Part shown: one piece after another, positions 34,975 through 43,679 of the stretch
Layout: each line of letters starts with the position of its first letter
Numbering within the stretch: position 1 is the first letter of the stretch
Assembly (NCBI GenBank): GCA_015057505.1
Contig: SVEG01000018.1
Span: 1 to 64,000 of the forward strand
From: Lachnospiraceae bacterium
Lineage (GTDB): Bacteria; Bacillota; Clostridia; Lachnospirales; Lachnospiraceae
DNA: 64,000 nt
Direction of reading: 5' to 3'
The notes under the pieces: generated by a model
Told to the model about the DNA's origin: nothing
Seen by the model: the letters and a program-made list of their open reading frames with translations, nothing else
Databases searched by the model: none
Made by a program: the position numbers and the translations under genes

Positions 34975-36168
34975 ATGTCCGAAAGAATAAAAAGATGGGT
35001 TGCCAGGTTTCTTATGGTTATGATGTGCATTTTCTGTGCACTTCCTGTATATGCTGCGACAACCAAGGATAAAATTAATAATAAGAAGAACCAGATTGCC
35101 AATCTTGAAGCAGAACGTAAAGAACTGGAAGCTAAGATTGCGCAGCTTAAAAAGGACCAGAAGAATATACTGGCGTATATAGAACTTTTGGATGTGGAAC
35201 TTAATGAAATATCTGATAAGCTTATCGGACTTGAGGATGAGAAAGTTACTCTTGAGGGTGATATAGCTACAACGGAGAATAATCTTGCGGAAGCAGAGGA
35301 TACGGAAGTTACCCAGTATGAGACGATGAAGCTTCGTATCAAATACATGTATGAGAACGGGAATGAGAACTTTCTTGCCCTGCTTTTAAACTCTGAGAAT
35401 ATGGAGGATTTCCTCAACAAAGCAGAGTATGTGGAGAAGATTGCGGAGTATGACCGTAATATGCTTGATTTGTATGCTAAGACAAGAGAAGATATTGCAG
35501 CCTACAAGGAGCAGCTTCTTGATGAAAAGACAGAACTGGAGCTTCTTATAGAGCTTACAGAGGCTGAATATGCCAATATGGAACTTTTGATTGCGTCCAA
35601 AGAAGAAGAGTTGAATAAGTACGATGCTAATATTGCTGATAATGTGGCATTGCAGGAAGAGCTTGATGCTGAGTGGGACGGAATGAATGATGACCTGAAG
35701 GCTTTAGAGGAGCAGCTCAAAAAAGAGGAAGAAGAAGCTAAGAGGAAAAAAGTTATATATGATGGAGGGCAGTTTATATGGCCACTTAAGAATAATTTTA
35801 AGGTTACTTCAAAATATGGATACAGAACACATCCCGTAACGGGTCAGCCGTATTCATTCCATAACGGAATAGATATAGGTGCTTCTTCCGGTACACCTAT
35901 TTTGTCCGCGTATAAAGGGGTAGTGGCTACGGTAGCTTATACTTCACTTGCAGGTAATTATATTATGATTAACCATGGAAGCGGATTGTATACGGTATAT
36001 ATGCATTGTTCGAAGATTATTGCAAAGCAGGGACAGACAGTTAAACAGGGTGATACTATAGCTCTTGTTGGTTCTACAGGCAGGTCTACGGCACCGCATT
36101 TACATTTTAGTGTGAGACTTAACGGAGAATATGTGAACCCTGGTCCATATATAGGGTATAATAAGTAA
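34975..36168 (+). CDS. M23 peptidase with coiled coil (EnvC/PcsB-like)
   Basis: 397 aa. A signal peptide (to about residue 29, ending VYAAT) is followed by a long coiled coil (~30-260, KKNQIANLEAERKELEAKI). The C-terminal LytM/M23 domain (~275-395) carries the zinc ligands in FHNGIDIG and HLHFSV, so it looks catalytically complete. By position it is the FtsX partner that cuts or activates cutting of cell-wall peptides at the septum. AAAGGAGG precedes the ATG. Confidence 0.93.
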   Translation: MSERIKRWVARFLMVMMCIFCALPVYAATTKDKINNKKNQIANLEAERKELEAKIAQLKKDQKNILAYIELLDVELNEISDKLIGLEDEKVTLEGDIATTENNLAEAEDTEVTQYETMKLRIKYMYENGNENFLALLLNSENMEDFLNKAEYVEKIAEYDRNMLDLYAKTREDIAAYKEQLLDEKTELELLIELTEAEYANMELLIASKEEELNKYDANIADNVALQEELDAEWDGMNDDLKALEEQLKKEEEEAKRKKVIYDGGQFIWPLKNNFKVTSKYGYRTHPVTGQPYSFHNGIDIGASSGTPILSAYKGVVATVAYTSLAGNYIMINHGSGLYTVYMHCSKIIAKQGQTVKQGDTIALVGSTGRSTAPHLHFSVRLNGEYVNPGPYIGYNK

Positions 36169-36182
36169 TAAAGGAGACAGTA

Positions 36183-37463
36183 ATGGAAGAAAAAAAGGGT
36201 TTTGGCAAAGGCCTTTTAATAGGCATTGTCGGAGGAGCCTTAGGTATGTTTATTATGGCTGTGGCAGTTATAATAATAAGCATGAACGGTTTGGGTAAGA
36301 GTATAGGAGACGGAACACTTTTTATAGAAGGAGCAGAAGGTCCGAACGGTGGCGTTATGTATGAGCTTACCGAGACTGAGGATTATGTGATTTCTAAAAT
36401 CGGATATATTATGTCTATGATAGACAGTGAATTCTATTTTGAATATGATAAGGATAAGGCGCTGGACGGAATATATTACGGAGTGCTTGATTCTTTGGGA
36501 GATGTCTATTCGACATATTACAGCAAAGAAGAATTTGATGATTTGATGGAGACGACGCAGGGAGTGTATTACGGAATCGGCGTCAAGGTTTCGCAGAGTT
36601 ATGCGACAGGAATTATTACTGTTGCAAAAGTATTTGAAGGTGCGCCTGCTTTTGAGGCGGGAATGCTTCCGGGCGATATACTTGTGGCTGTTAATGATGA
36701 AGATATAAGTGGTATGGATTTGAATCTTGTTGTTACGATGATTAAGAGTGAAGAGGAAGGCTCCAAGGTAAAAATCACTGTTTTAAGAGATGGTAAGTAT
36801 GTTGATATGGATGTAGAGCGTCGTAAGGTTGAGTATCCTGCTGTTGAGTATGAGATGCTTGAAGATAATATAGGTTATTTGCAACTTGTAGAGTTTGATA
36901 CAGTATCCATAAAACAGTTTGAAGCAGCTCTTAAGGATTTGAATTCACAGGGAATGAAAGGAATCGTATTCGATCTTCGTGATAACCCGGGTGGAACGCT
37001 TGATTCGGTTGTGGGGATACTTGATATGATTTTACCTGAGTGTACCATTATTTATACGGAGGATAAGGATGGTAAAGTTGGCAGTAAATATGTATCTGAC
37101 GCGGAGACTATTTTAAATGTGCCGGCAGTAGTTCTTGTTAATGGTAACAGTGCCAGTGCGGCAGAGGTATTTGCGGGTGACGTACAGGATATGGGCGTTG
37201 CAACTCTTGTCGGAACAACAACCTTCGGTAAGGGTATTGTTCAGCAGGTTTATCCTATTGGTGACGGAACTGCAGTTAAGCTTACACAGTCAAGTTATTT
37301 TACAAGTGCAGGACGCAATATTCACGGTGACGGAATTGAACCCGATGTATATGTTGAACTTGATGAGGAGCTTCTTGGTAAGGTTATTATCGAAAAGGGC
37401 GAAGATAACCAGCTTCAGAAAGCTTTGGAAGTTCTTGGAGAGAAGATAAAAGCAGCACAGTAA
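36183..37463 (+). CDS. Carboxy-terminal processing protease (S41, CtpA)
   Basis: 426 aa. An N-terminal membrane anchor (~8-35) is followed by a PDZ domain (~125-210, VFEGAPAFEAGMLPGDILV) and the S41 protease domain. The catalytic Ser is in NGNSASAAEVFAG and the Lys in TTFGKGIVQ. Such proteases trim exported proteins and, near FtsEX, may control hydrolase levels. It starts 14 bp after the M23 gene (RBS AAAGGAG). Confidence 0.93.
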   Translation: MEEKKGFGKGLLIGIVGGALGMFIMAVAVIIISMNGLGKSIGDGTLFIEGAEGPNGGVMYELTETEDYVISKIGYIMSMIDSEFYFEYDKDKALDGIYYGVLDSLGDVYSTYYSKEEFDDLMETTQGVYYGIGVKVSQSYATGIITVAKVFEGAPAFEAGMLPGDILVAVNDEDISGMDLNLVVTMIKSEEEGSKVKITVLRDGKYVDMDVERRKVEYPAVEYEMLEDNIGYLQLVEFDTVSIKQFEAALKDLNSQGMKGIVFDLRDNPGGTLDSVVGILDMILPECTIIYTEDKDGKVGSKYVSDAETILNVPAVVLVNGNSASAAEVFAGDVQDMGVATLVGTTTFGKGIVQQVYPIGDGTAVKLTQSSYFTSAGRNIHGDGIEPDVYVELDEELLGKVIIEKGEDNQLQKALEVLGEKIKAAQ

Positions 37464-37495
37464 TATAATTACACCGATATACGGAGGATTATGGT

Positions 37496-38890
37496 GTGAA
37501 AAAGTTAAGATTTTATTTTGCATTATTTGCAGGAAAATTAATATATTTTACAGAGAAAGCGTTGCACAAAAATGCAACGTTTTTTCCAGGTAGTATGGCG
37601 GTTAAGCTCTGTCCTGACATTTTAAAATATTTTGACAAGCCGAAGCAGATAATCTGCATAACCGGTACCAACGGTAAAACTACTGTGACTAATATGCTTA
37701 TCAGTTTTTATGAGAAAAAAGGTTACAGTATTGTGCATAACAGTTACGGCTCAAATGTTGCGGGCGGAATCGTTACTTCTTTTTTGAAGGACTCGACTTT
37801 TATGGGAAAGTGTAAGAAAGATATTGCGATTCTTGAAGTGGATGAGAAGAGCAGCAGGCTTGTATTTCCTTATATGGAGCCGGACTGGCTTATTTGCACG
37901 AACCTGTTTAGAGATTCTATTAAGCGTAATGCACATACGGAGTACATTGCAGGAATTCTTGACAAATACATTCCTAGGAAGACGAAGCTTGTTGTTAACG
38001 CTGATGATTTAATCAGCAGCAGACTTGCAGAAAGTAATGAACGTTTATATTTCGGAATAGAGAAGCAGGAGAATGAATCCGGAAAGAATGATAGTCTTAT
38101 AAGGGATATCAGTATCTGTCCGGAGTGTGACACGAAGCTTGAGTATGATTTTGTGAGATATCATCATATTGGACAGGCGCACTGTCCGAAATGTGGTTTT
38201 GCGTCCGCTAAAAGCGATTATACGGTTACAGAAATTAAATATGATGAAAATGTTGTTGCTATATCAGAAAAGGGTAGAATCGAGCGATATGAGCTTCTGT
38301 CGGGCAATATAGTCAATATATATAACCAGGTTGCGTGTGTGGCGTTACTTAAAGAGCTTGGTTTTAGTTCGGATGATATTAAGATGTATCTTACTAAGGA
38401 CAGTATTGTGGCTTCGCGTTTTTCTGTTGTGGAGGCGGGACGCGTAAAAATTATGACGCAGCTTTCCAAGGGCAAGAATTCAATTGCCTGCTCGAGAGCG
38501 CTTGATTTTATTCATCATTTTAATTCTGAAGCTAAGGCAGTTTTTCTTATGGTTGATGATTTGTATGAGGAAAAAGAAGGTTCGGAGAATACGTGCTGGC
38601 TTTATGATGCGGATTTTGAGTATCTTGCACAGGATGAGGTTAAACGTGTTGTAGTTGCGGGCGCAAGGCATCTTGATCATAAGCTGAGACTTTTGATGGC
38701 AGGCGTGCCGGAGGACAGAATCGTATGTGTACTTGAAGAAAAGGACGCAGTCAATCCGCTTGTGGAAGCTGCAAAAGAGCTTGGTGTAGACTCGATGTTC
38801 ATATTACATGAAGTATTCGGCTATCAGAGAGCCAATCAGGTAAGGGAATGTGTTAAAGAAAGGTTGGTGTCAAACAATGCTTCGAATTGA
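37496..38890 (+). CDS. murT: MurT-like Mur ligase domain protein
   Basis: 464 aa from GTG. The central Mur ligase fold has the P-loop TGTNGKTT (residues 56-63). A MurT-type four-Cys zinc ribbon is inserted (Cys208, 211, 230, 233; CPEC...CPKC). The C-terminal DUF1727-like domain follows. In Gram-positives MurT with GatD amidates the D-Glu of lipid II to D-iGln. The normally conserved region after the ligase Asp reads NLFRDSIKRNAHTEY and looks divergent from the usual RDQxDRxGE form. The gene overlaps the GatD-like gene by 14 bp. Confidence 0.87.
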   Translation: MKKLRFYFALFAGKLIYFTEKALHKNATFFPGSMAVKLCPDILKYFDKPKQIICITGTNGKTTVTNMLISFYEKKGYSIVHNSYGSNVAGGIVTSFLKDSTFMGKCKKDIAILEVDEKSSRLVFPYMEPDWLICTNLFRDSIKRNAHTEYIAGILDKYIPRKTKLVVNADDLISSRLAESNERLYFGIEKQENESGKNDSLIRDISICPECDTKLEYDFVRYHHIGQAHCPKCGFASAKSDYTVTEIKYDENVVAISEKGRIERYELLSGNIVNIYNQVACVALLKELGFSSDDIKMYLTKDSIVASRFSVVEAGRVKIMTQLSKGKNSIACSRALDFIHHFNSEAKAVFLMVDDLYEEKEGSENTCWLYDADFEYLAQDEVKRVVVAGARHLDHKLRLLMAGVPEDRIVCVLEEKDAVNPLVEAAKELGVDSMFILHEVFGYQRANQVRECVKERLVSNNASN

Positions 38891-39584
38891 GGTGCTTTTT
38901 CCGGAGGTTTGTAATCTGTATGGAGATATGGGTAATATCCAGTATCTAAAATACTGTTATCCTGATGCCGAGTTTATTGAGACAGCACTTACTGAGATTC
39001 CGGTATTTGTAACGTCCAAGGTGGATATGATTTATCTGGGTTCAATGACGGAGAGACTTCAGGAAAAGGTAATTGCCAAGCTTAGTGAATATAAATCTGA
39101 GTTTTCACGTTGTATAGATGATGGAACAGTTATTTTATTTACAGGCAATGCGTACGAGCTTATGGGGGCGTATATAGAGGATGATGGTCGCAAGATACCG
39201 TGTCTTGGCTTTTTTGACTACTATGCTAAGCGAGACATGATGAATCGCCATTTCAGCATAATTCTTGCTGAATTTGATGGAATGGAGCTTGTTGGTTTCA
39301 AGGACCAGTTTACCATGTCCTATAACAATTCAGATGATACGGCATTTATGAAAATTGTAAAAGGAGAGGGTTGGCACGATGGTGCGGCATTTGAAGGCGT
39401 CCGTAAAAACAATTTTTTCGGGACCTACCTTCTCGGTCCCTTCCTCATAATGAATCCCGGTTTTACCAAATACCTTATGCGTCTTCTCGGAGACGAATCA
39501 CCTACTCTGGCTTTCAACGATGCGATAACATCAGCTTATGAAAAGCGACTACACGAATTCAAAACCAAATCAGTTATAAAATAA
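38877..39584 (+). CDS. GatD-like class I glutaminase, active site lost
   Basis: 235 aa from the ATG at 38877. The family framework is clear: VCNLYGDMGNIQYLKY near the N-terminus, YLGSMTE where GatD has the GGG loop, and GTYLLGPFLIMNPGFTKYL near the end. The nucleophile elbow, ICGGYQ in active GatD, reads FTGNAYELMG, with Gly90 where the catalytic Cys should be. The catalytic His position (LHGP) is Leu186. It therefore cannot release ammonia from glutamine by the normal route. The tight coupling to murT suggests it still works as a structural partner. Confidence 0.85.
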   Translation: MLRIEVLFPEVCNLYGDMGNIQYLKYCYPDAEFIETALTEIPVFVTSKVDMIYLGSMTERLQEKVIAKLSEYKSEFSRCIDDGTVILFTGNAYELMGAYIEDDGRKIPCLGFFDYYAKRDMMNRHFSIILAEFDGMELVGFKDQFTMSYNNSDDTAFMKIVKGEGWHDGAAFEGVRKNNFFGTYLLGPFLIMNPGFTKYLMRLLGDESPTLAFNDAITSAYEKRLHEFKTKSVIK

Positions 39585-39591
39585 TTAACGG

Positions 39592-39617
39592 GCAGTACCT
39601 TCGGGTACTGCTTTTTT
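39592..39617 (+). terminator. Terminator of the ftsE-to-gatD operon
   Basis: Perfect 8-bp stem GCAGTACC / GGTACTGC with TTCG tetraloop, then six T. It lies inside the left end of the large inverted-repeat element. Confidence 0.93.
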
Positions 39618-40156
39618 GTTCGTCATTAGGGCTGACTGCAGTGCTTGCCATACAGTAAAGCTTTGGGGCAAGAGTTTGCTTTCACTCGCAACATTTAAGG
39701 TTTTAAGAAGTACTAACGCTTTTGCTTTCCACCGTATGATTTTGTGCCGCTCCGTTAAACTCATGGAATTGAAGAAGTTCATGTAGTTTGGAAAAGATGT
39801 AAAATTTATATATAAGGTTTAAAGGCACTATAAAAGCGTCGCTCCTTAGGCCCTGCGCGAAATCTCAGTTAATTAGCCGGTATAAGTCTTAAAGATTTCG
39901 CAGCAGGACCTTAGTAGCGCTACGTCTTTTATCGTAGCGAAAGCGTGCCTTATAAACCTTATATATAAATTTTACATCTTTTCCCAAACCACTGAACTTC
40001 TAATCAATTCCATTCAGACAACTCTGCGCGGCACAATTAGGTGGAAAGCTTAAAAGCGCAAGTACTTCTAGAAAACCTTAGTTGTCTTCGGAAAGCAAAC
40101 TCTTGCCCCAAAGCTTTACTGTATGGCAAGCACTGCAGTCAGCCCTAATGACGGAC

Positions 40157-40183
40157 AAAAAAGAGCAACTCTAAGAGAGCTGC
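40157..40183 (-). terminator. Terminator of the bactofilin transcript
   Basis: On the minus strand GCAGCTCT pairs with AGAGTTGC around a CTT loop, followed by TCTTTTTT. It lies inside the right end of the inverted-repeat element, mirroring the terminator on the left. Confidence 0.85.
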
Positions 40184-40210
40184 CCGTAATTTGCTTTATA
40201 AGTATTTGGG

Positions 40211-40588
40211 TTAGTCAAGATATTCATTGGAAGTTGATTGAGGAGAACGCATTGTACATGCTCCATTGAGGATTGCGCCTTCGTCTGCGATAAGGTTGCC
40301 GCAAACAATGCTACCCTGAATATTACCGCTACGTGCAAGTTGTATGGTCTGAACAATATCAAGATTGCCCTCGACAATTCCGCAAACATATGCGAATTCC
40401 GCTGAAATATTGCCTTTTACATATCCGGTGCCGCCAATAACAACACTGGAAGAGCATTCAATGTCTCCGATAAATTTGCCGGTGATTTTAATGGGTTCGG
40501 TACTTTTTAATACGGCTACCGATAATTCTGTAGAATCACCGATGATAGTTCCGGGTCTGTCAAAATTAGGTTTCTTGGTTTTCTTCAT
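40211..40588 (-). CDS. Bactofilin-family cytoskeletal protein
   Basis: 125 aa. A short basic N-tail is followed by a right-handed beta-helix core with repeating glycine/valine rungs (GKFIGDIECSSSVVIGGTG, VKGNISAEF, VEGNLDIVQT). Bactofilins polymerise without nucleotides and localise wall enzymes. The gene follows an M23 endopeptidase gene by 14 bp, a pairing seen in many bacteria where bactofilin positions the hydrolase. Confidence 0.9.
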   Translation of the reverse strand: MKKTKKPNFDRPGTIIGDSTELSVAVLKSTEPIKITGKFIGDIECSSSVVIGGTGYVKGNISAEFAYVCGIVEGNLDIVQTIQLARSGNIQGSIVCGNLIADEGAILNGACTMRSPQSTSNEYLD

Positions 40589-40602
40589 ATATATCCTCCC
40601 AA

Positions 40603-41661
40603 TTAATCTAAATAATCTGCGGGATCAACTTTAACGCCGTCAATCATTACTTCATAATGAAGATGTACCGCAGTGCTTCGTCCGGTACGTCCTGCAAGTG
40701 CCACACAGTCACCTTTGGAGACGGTGTCGCCTTTCTTAAAAAGAAGCTTAGTACAGTGTGCATAGCGGGTGGAGTAGCCATAGCCGTGATCAATTACTAT
40801 TGTGTAACCATAACCGGATACATAACCGGAAGATGTAACAGTGCCGGAAGCTGTTGCATATAATTCCTGCTTATACTTGGCAGCAAAATCAATTCCATAG
40901 TGGAACTCTTTGCCTTTGCCGGTAATAGGATTGGTTCTGTAACCGAAAGGACAGGTTATCTTGGAGTCTTTAATCGGCCATCCGCTTGGTATGGATTCTA
41001 TGTAAGGCACATAAGCGTCGGTCATCTCTGCAAGAGTGTTAAGGGCCTTATAGTTCTCGTTTAAAACGGTCTCAAGAGAATTGAGCAATGCCAATATGTC
41101 TGAATATTGCTTGTCGAAGTTGTCCAACGAAGAACTGTAAGACGAACTGCTTGAGGAGAACAACGCCGATGAAGAGTTACCTACATCATTGGGAGTTTTG
41201 CTTGCTGTAGTCTCTGAGGAATAAATCTCTTCCGGAGCTTCATTAAGCTTCTCGAAAATTGAATCTCGAATTGCTTCAAGATTCTCTATTTTGCTGAGAA
41301 TCTCCTGAGTCTGACCTTTAAGTATATTAAGTTGTGCTTCTTTTTCTTCAATCGAACCGAGAAGCTCATTAATGATGACATTTTTCTCAGACAATACAGC
41401 TTCGACAGAGGATTTTTCTTCTTCGACGAGCTTCTTCTGTTCCTGTACGTATGAGATGTCGTGTTCCAGAGCATTAACTTGATTCGTAAAGTTAGTATAC
41501 ACTGAACCGATATAAAATCCGACTATCAAAAGAAGTACCATAAATAATGGGAATATTACTTTGGGAATGCGGAAACTTCTGCCAGAGGAAGAAGTCTTCG
41601 TAGTAACCATAAGTGATATAAAGCGGTCGGACTTAACGGAGTGTATCTTTGGCTTACGCAT
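40603..41661 (-). CDS. M23 endopeptidase with membrane anchor and coiled coil
   Basis: 352 aa from the ATG at 41661; a longer frame starts at TTG 41721 but has a poorer context. A basic N-terminus precedes one transmembrane helix (FPLFMVLLLIVGFYIGSVY), a long coiled coil (EQKKLVEEEKSSVEAVL...), a Ser-rich linker, and a C-terminal M23 domain with zinc ligands in FHYGIDFA and HLHYEV. It would cut peptidoglycan cross-links outside the membrane. Co-transcribed with bactofilin. Confidence 0.9.
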   Translation of the reverse strand: MRKPKIHSVKSDRFISLMVTTKTSSSGRSFRIPKVIFPLFMVLLLIVGFYIGSVYTNFTNQVNALEHDISYVQEQKKLVEEEKSSVEAVLSEKNVIINELLGSIEEKEAQLNILKGQTQEILSKIENLEAIRDSIFEKLNEAPEEIYSSETTASKTPNDVGNSSSALFSSSSSSYSSSLDNFDKQYSDILALLNSLETVLNENYKALNTLAEMTDAYVPYIESIPSGWPIKDSKITCPFGYRTNPITGKGKEFHYGIDFAAKYKQELYATASGTVTSSGYVSGYGYTIVIDHGYGYSTRYAHCTKLLFKKGDTVSKGDCVALAGRTGRSTAVHLHYEVMIDGVKVDPADYLD

Positions 41662-41790
41662 TGAAACACACGCCTTTCCGTTTTCTAGTATTAATTTCCT
41701 ATATCGTGATATAAGAGGCAAACTCTATTATAATAAAATATGACGGGAAATGCAAGGGTAAAATTACTTTTTTTGGTCAAAATTACATAT

Positions 41791-41830
41791 AAAAATGCAC
41801 CACGGATATCATCGGATACAGTGGTGCGTT
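41791..41830 (-). terminator. Terminator after the ABC exporter gene
   Basis: On the minus strand ACGCACCACTG... pairs with ...CCGTGGTGCAT (arms 41795-41803 and 41821-41829) before TTTTTAT. The stem base GCACCAC/GTGGTGC is the same as in the hairpin at 43629-43657. Confidence 0.8.
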
Positions 41831-41833
41831 TTA

Positions 41834-43612
41834 TTAGTTGTGAATTAATTCTGCGATTTCATCGGCCGTCATAAGCCGGCATTGCTTATTGCTTATGGAA
41901 TAAACTCTTGTGCAGCTGTTAAGAACTGTCGGTCTGTGGGTTGTAACGATAGTGGTTCGCGGATACTTGTCATCCATAATATTTTTGAGAACCTTACGTT
42001 CGGTCATAATATCAAGGGCCGAGGTTGCCTCGTCAAGAAGCAGAATCGGAGAGCGTCTAAGCAAGGCTCTTGCAATGGAAAGTCGCTGTGCCTGTCCTTC
42101 TGAAAATCCGCCGCCACGTTCCTTGATTTCGGTGTTGATGCCACTGGGGAGCTTTTCAACAAAATCCCATGCACAGGCAATTTTTAATGCACTTATAATT
42201 TCTTCATCGGTAGCGTCTTCTTTTACGTTGCGCATGTTGTCGGCAATTGTACCTGAAAACATGGTATTACCTTGCGGAACATATGCAAAAAGCTGACGGG
42301 TAGAAGCTGTCAGATCCATGCAGGGCTTACCGTTCTCAGGAGTGCTGTCTCCTGCGCATATGAAGCCTTCGCCTTCCTTGGCACGTATAATCGACAGAAG
42401 GAGCCTTAACATGGTTGTCTTGCCTTCACCTGATGGTCCGACAAGTGCGATTACTTCATGCGGGTGGGCATCAAAGGTCGCATTTTCGAAAACCTCCGTA
42501 CCCGTTGCATATGTATATGCGGCATTGCGGATGCTTAAGCCGACGCCGATATTCTTATTTGTCTCAAAAAACTGCGCAACTTCGTCTTTGGCTGAGTAAT
42601 TTTCCTTGGGAAGATTGGCAATGCCCATGAGTCTTTTAGCCGAGTTTGTAAACATAATAGTGCTGGGAACAAAACTTATAAGGTTGTCCACGGAGGCACT
42701 GAGTGTTCCGGAAAGTGAGAGGAACATGGTCATTGTACCGTATGTAATGTCACCGCTCCATACCTTGTAGATACCCCAGGCATATGAGGAGTAGGTTACG
42801 AGCATTGAAACAATGGTAAGAATAAATGTGTTGGCAATCGCAGTACGCTGGTATTTTAATCTGATGTCCGAATATTGCTTTTGCAGTTCACGTAATCTTT
42901 TTGAATACAGAGGAATCATATCAAAAGCTTTGACTGTTTGGATATTTGAGAATGTCTCCTGATTAAAAGAGGACATTTTTGTTCCGACAGACATGCTTTG
43001 CATATTGTTCTGGCGCATTCTTTTTAAGGTTATGCGCGATGCGGTAATGCTTATGGGGATGCTTACAAGCGCAAATATTGCGAAGGAGGCATCATAATAT
43101 AAAACCATAATTAAGGCTGAGACAAAACGGAATAAATATATAATCAGATTAGGCACAATGCTGAGAATTCCGGAAGATATACTGCTGACATCACCGCTCC
43201 ATCTTACAAGTAAATCGCCGGAATGATATCTTGAGAGAGCTTCCCAATCGGTTATAAGTATGTCATCAAAAATCTTAGCTTTAATATCATTGTCGATTTT
43301 AATGCTTATTTTGGTAGAAATATATGTTGATAATTGTGAAATAAGTGTTGTCCCGAGGGTCATGCCTATCATCGTAAGAAATGTAGATATAAGTGCTCCC
43401 GTGTTATGCCCGGTTATAATATCTACAAGGTCCCTGGAAACAAGGCCGGCGAAAAGTGTGGTTATCGTTCCGGATAATCCAAGCAGGGTATATAAGCCGA
43501 TAAAAAGAGTATAACGTTTGGCATGGCTGTAAATCCATGCAAGTTCGGCAAGTAATTCTTTGAGGCGTCCCTTTTTGATTTGGTTAATATAGTGTTTTAT
43601 CTTGGAAAGCAT
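41834..43612 (-). CDS. ABC transporter, fused permease-ATPase (putative exporter)
   Basis: 592 aa. An exporter-type membrane domain (about 30-320, five to six helices) is followed by the ATPase domain (~350-592): Walker A GPSGEGKTT, a non-canonical signature GFSEGQAQRLSIARALL, Walker B PILLLDEATSALD and VTTHRP. There is no N-terminal C39 peptidase, so it does not itself cleave a leader. It is the last gene of the PqqD-HprK/substrate cassette, behind an intergenic terminator. By position it should export the 162-aa protein or a modified part of it; this is an inference. Confidence 0.88.
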   Translation of the reverse strand: MLSKIKHYINQIKKGRLKELLAELAWIYSHAKRYTLFIGLYTLLGLSGTITTLFAGLVSRDLVDIITGHNTGALISTFLTMIGMTLGTTLISQLSTYISTKISIKIDNDIKAKIFDDILITDWEALSRYHSGDLLVRWSGDVSSISSGILSIVPNLIIYLFRFVSALIMVLYYDASFAIFALVSIPISITASRITLKRMRQNNMQSMSVGTKMSSFNQETFSNIQTVKAFDMIPLYSKRLRELQKQYSDIRLKYQRTAIANTFILTIVSMLVTYSSYAWGIYKVWSGDITYGTMTMFLSLSGTLSASVDNLISFVPSTIMFTNSAKRLMGIANLPKENYSAKDEVAQFFETNKNIGVGLSIRNAAYTYATGTEVFENATFDAHPHEVIALVGPSGEGKTTMLRLLLSIIRAKEGEGFICAGDSTPENGKPCMDLTASTRQLFAYVPQGNTMFSGTIADNMRNVKEDATDEEIISALKIACAWDFVEKLPSGINTEIKERGGGFSEGQAQRLSIARALLRRSPILLLDEATSALDIMTERKVLKNIMDDKYPRTTIVTTHRPTVLNSCTRVYSISNKQCRLMTADEIAELIHN

Positions 43613-43624
43613 ACGGACCTCCTA

Positions 43625-43657
43625 CAGAAAATGCACCACTGTATCAGTGGTGCATTT
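43625..43657 (-). terminator. Intercistronic hairpin between substrate and exporter
   Basis: Perfect 13-bp stem AAATGCACCACTG (43629-43641) / CAGTGGTGCATTT (43645-43657), loop TAT, followed on the minus strand by TTTTCTG and the RBS of the exporter. It should cut exporter expression relative to the substrate gene or protect the substrate mRNA. Confidence 0.88.
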
Positions 43658-43679
43658 ATTATATCATATAATATTAAAT

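Larger units (their letters stand above)
39588..40187. repeat. 600-bp giant imperfect inverted repeat (foldback element)
   Basis: The whole gap between the convergent genes at 39584 and 40211 folds on itself. The ends pair as ACGGGCAG (39588-39595) with CTGCCCGT (40180-40187). 39621-39683 is an exact 63-bp reverse complement of 40091-40153. 39791-39821 is an exact 31-bp reverse complement of 39953-39983, with further matches (AGGCAC/GTGCCT, CGAAATCT/AGATTTCG) between. Mismatched internal loops interrupt the arms, and the right side has an extra CGCTACG/CGTAGCG hairpin near the tip. Both ends contain inward-reading terminators. No convincing gene lies inside. It may be a MITE-like foldback element or a large structured RNA. 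Confidence 0.9.

Noticed and set aside
39585..39782. 65-codon minus-strand open frame inside the giant inverted repeat
   Set aside because: It has no ribosome-binding site, and the arm it lies in is explained by base pairing rather than codon structure.
39588..40187. Insertion sequence interpretation of the inverted repeat
   Set aside because: No transposase frame and no clean target-site duplication (flanks ATTA and AATT do not match exactly at the borders).
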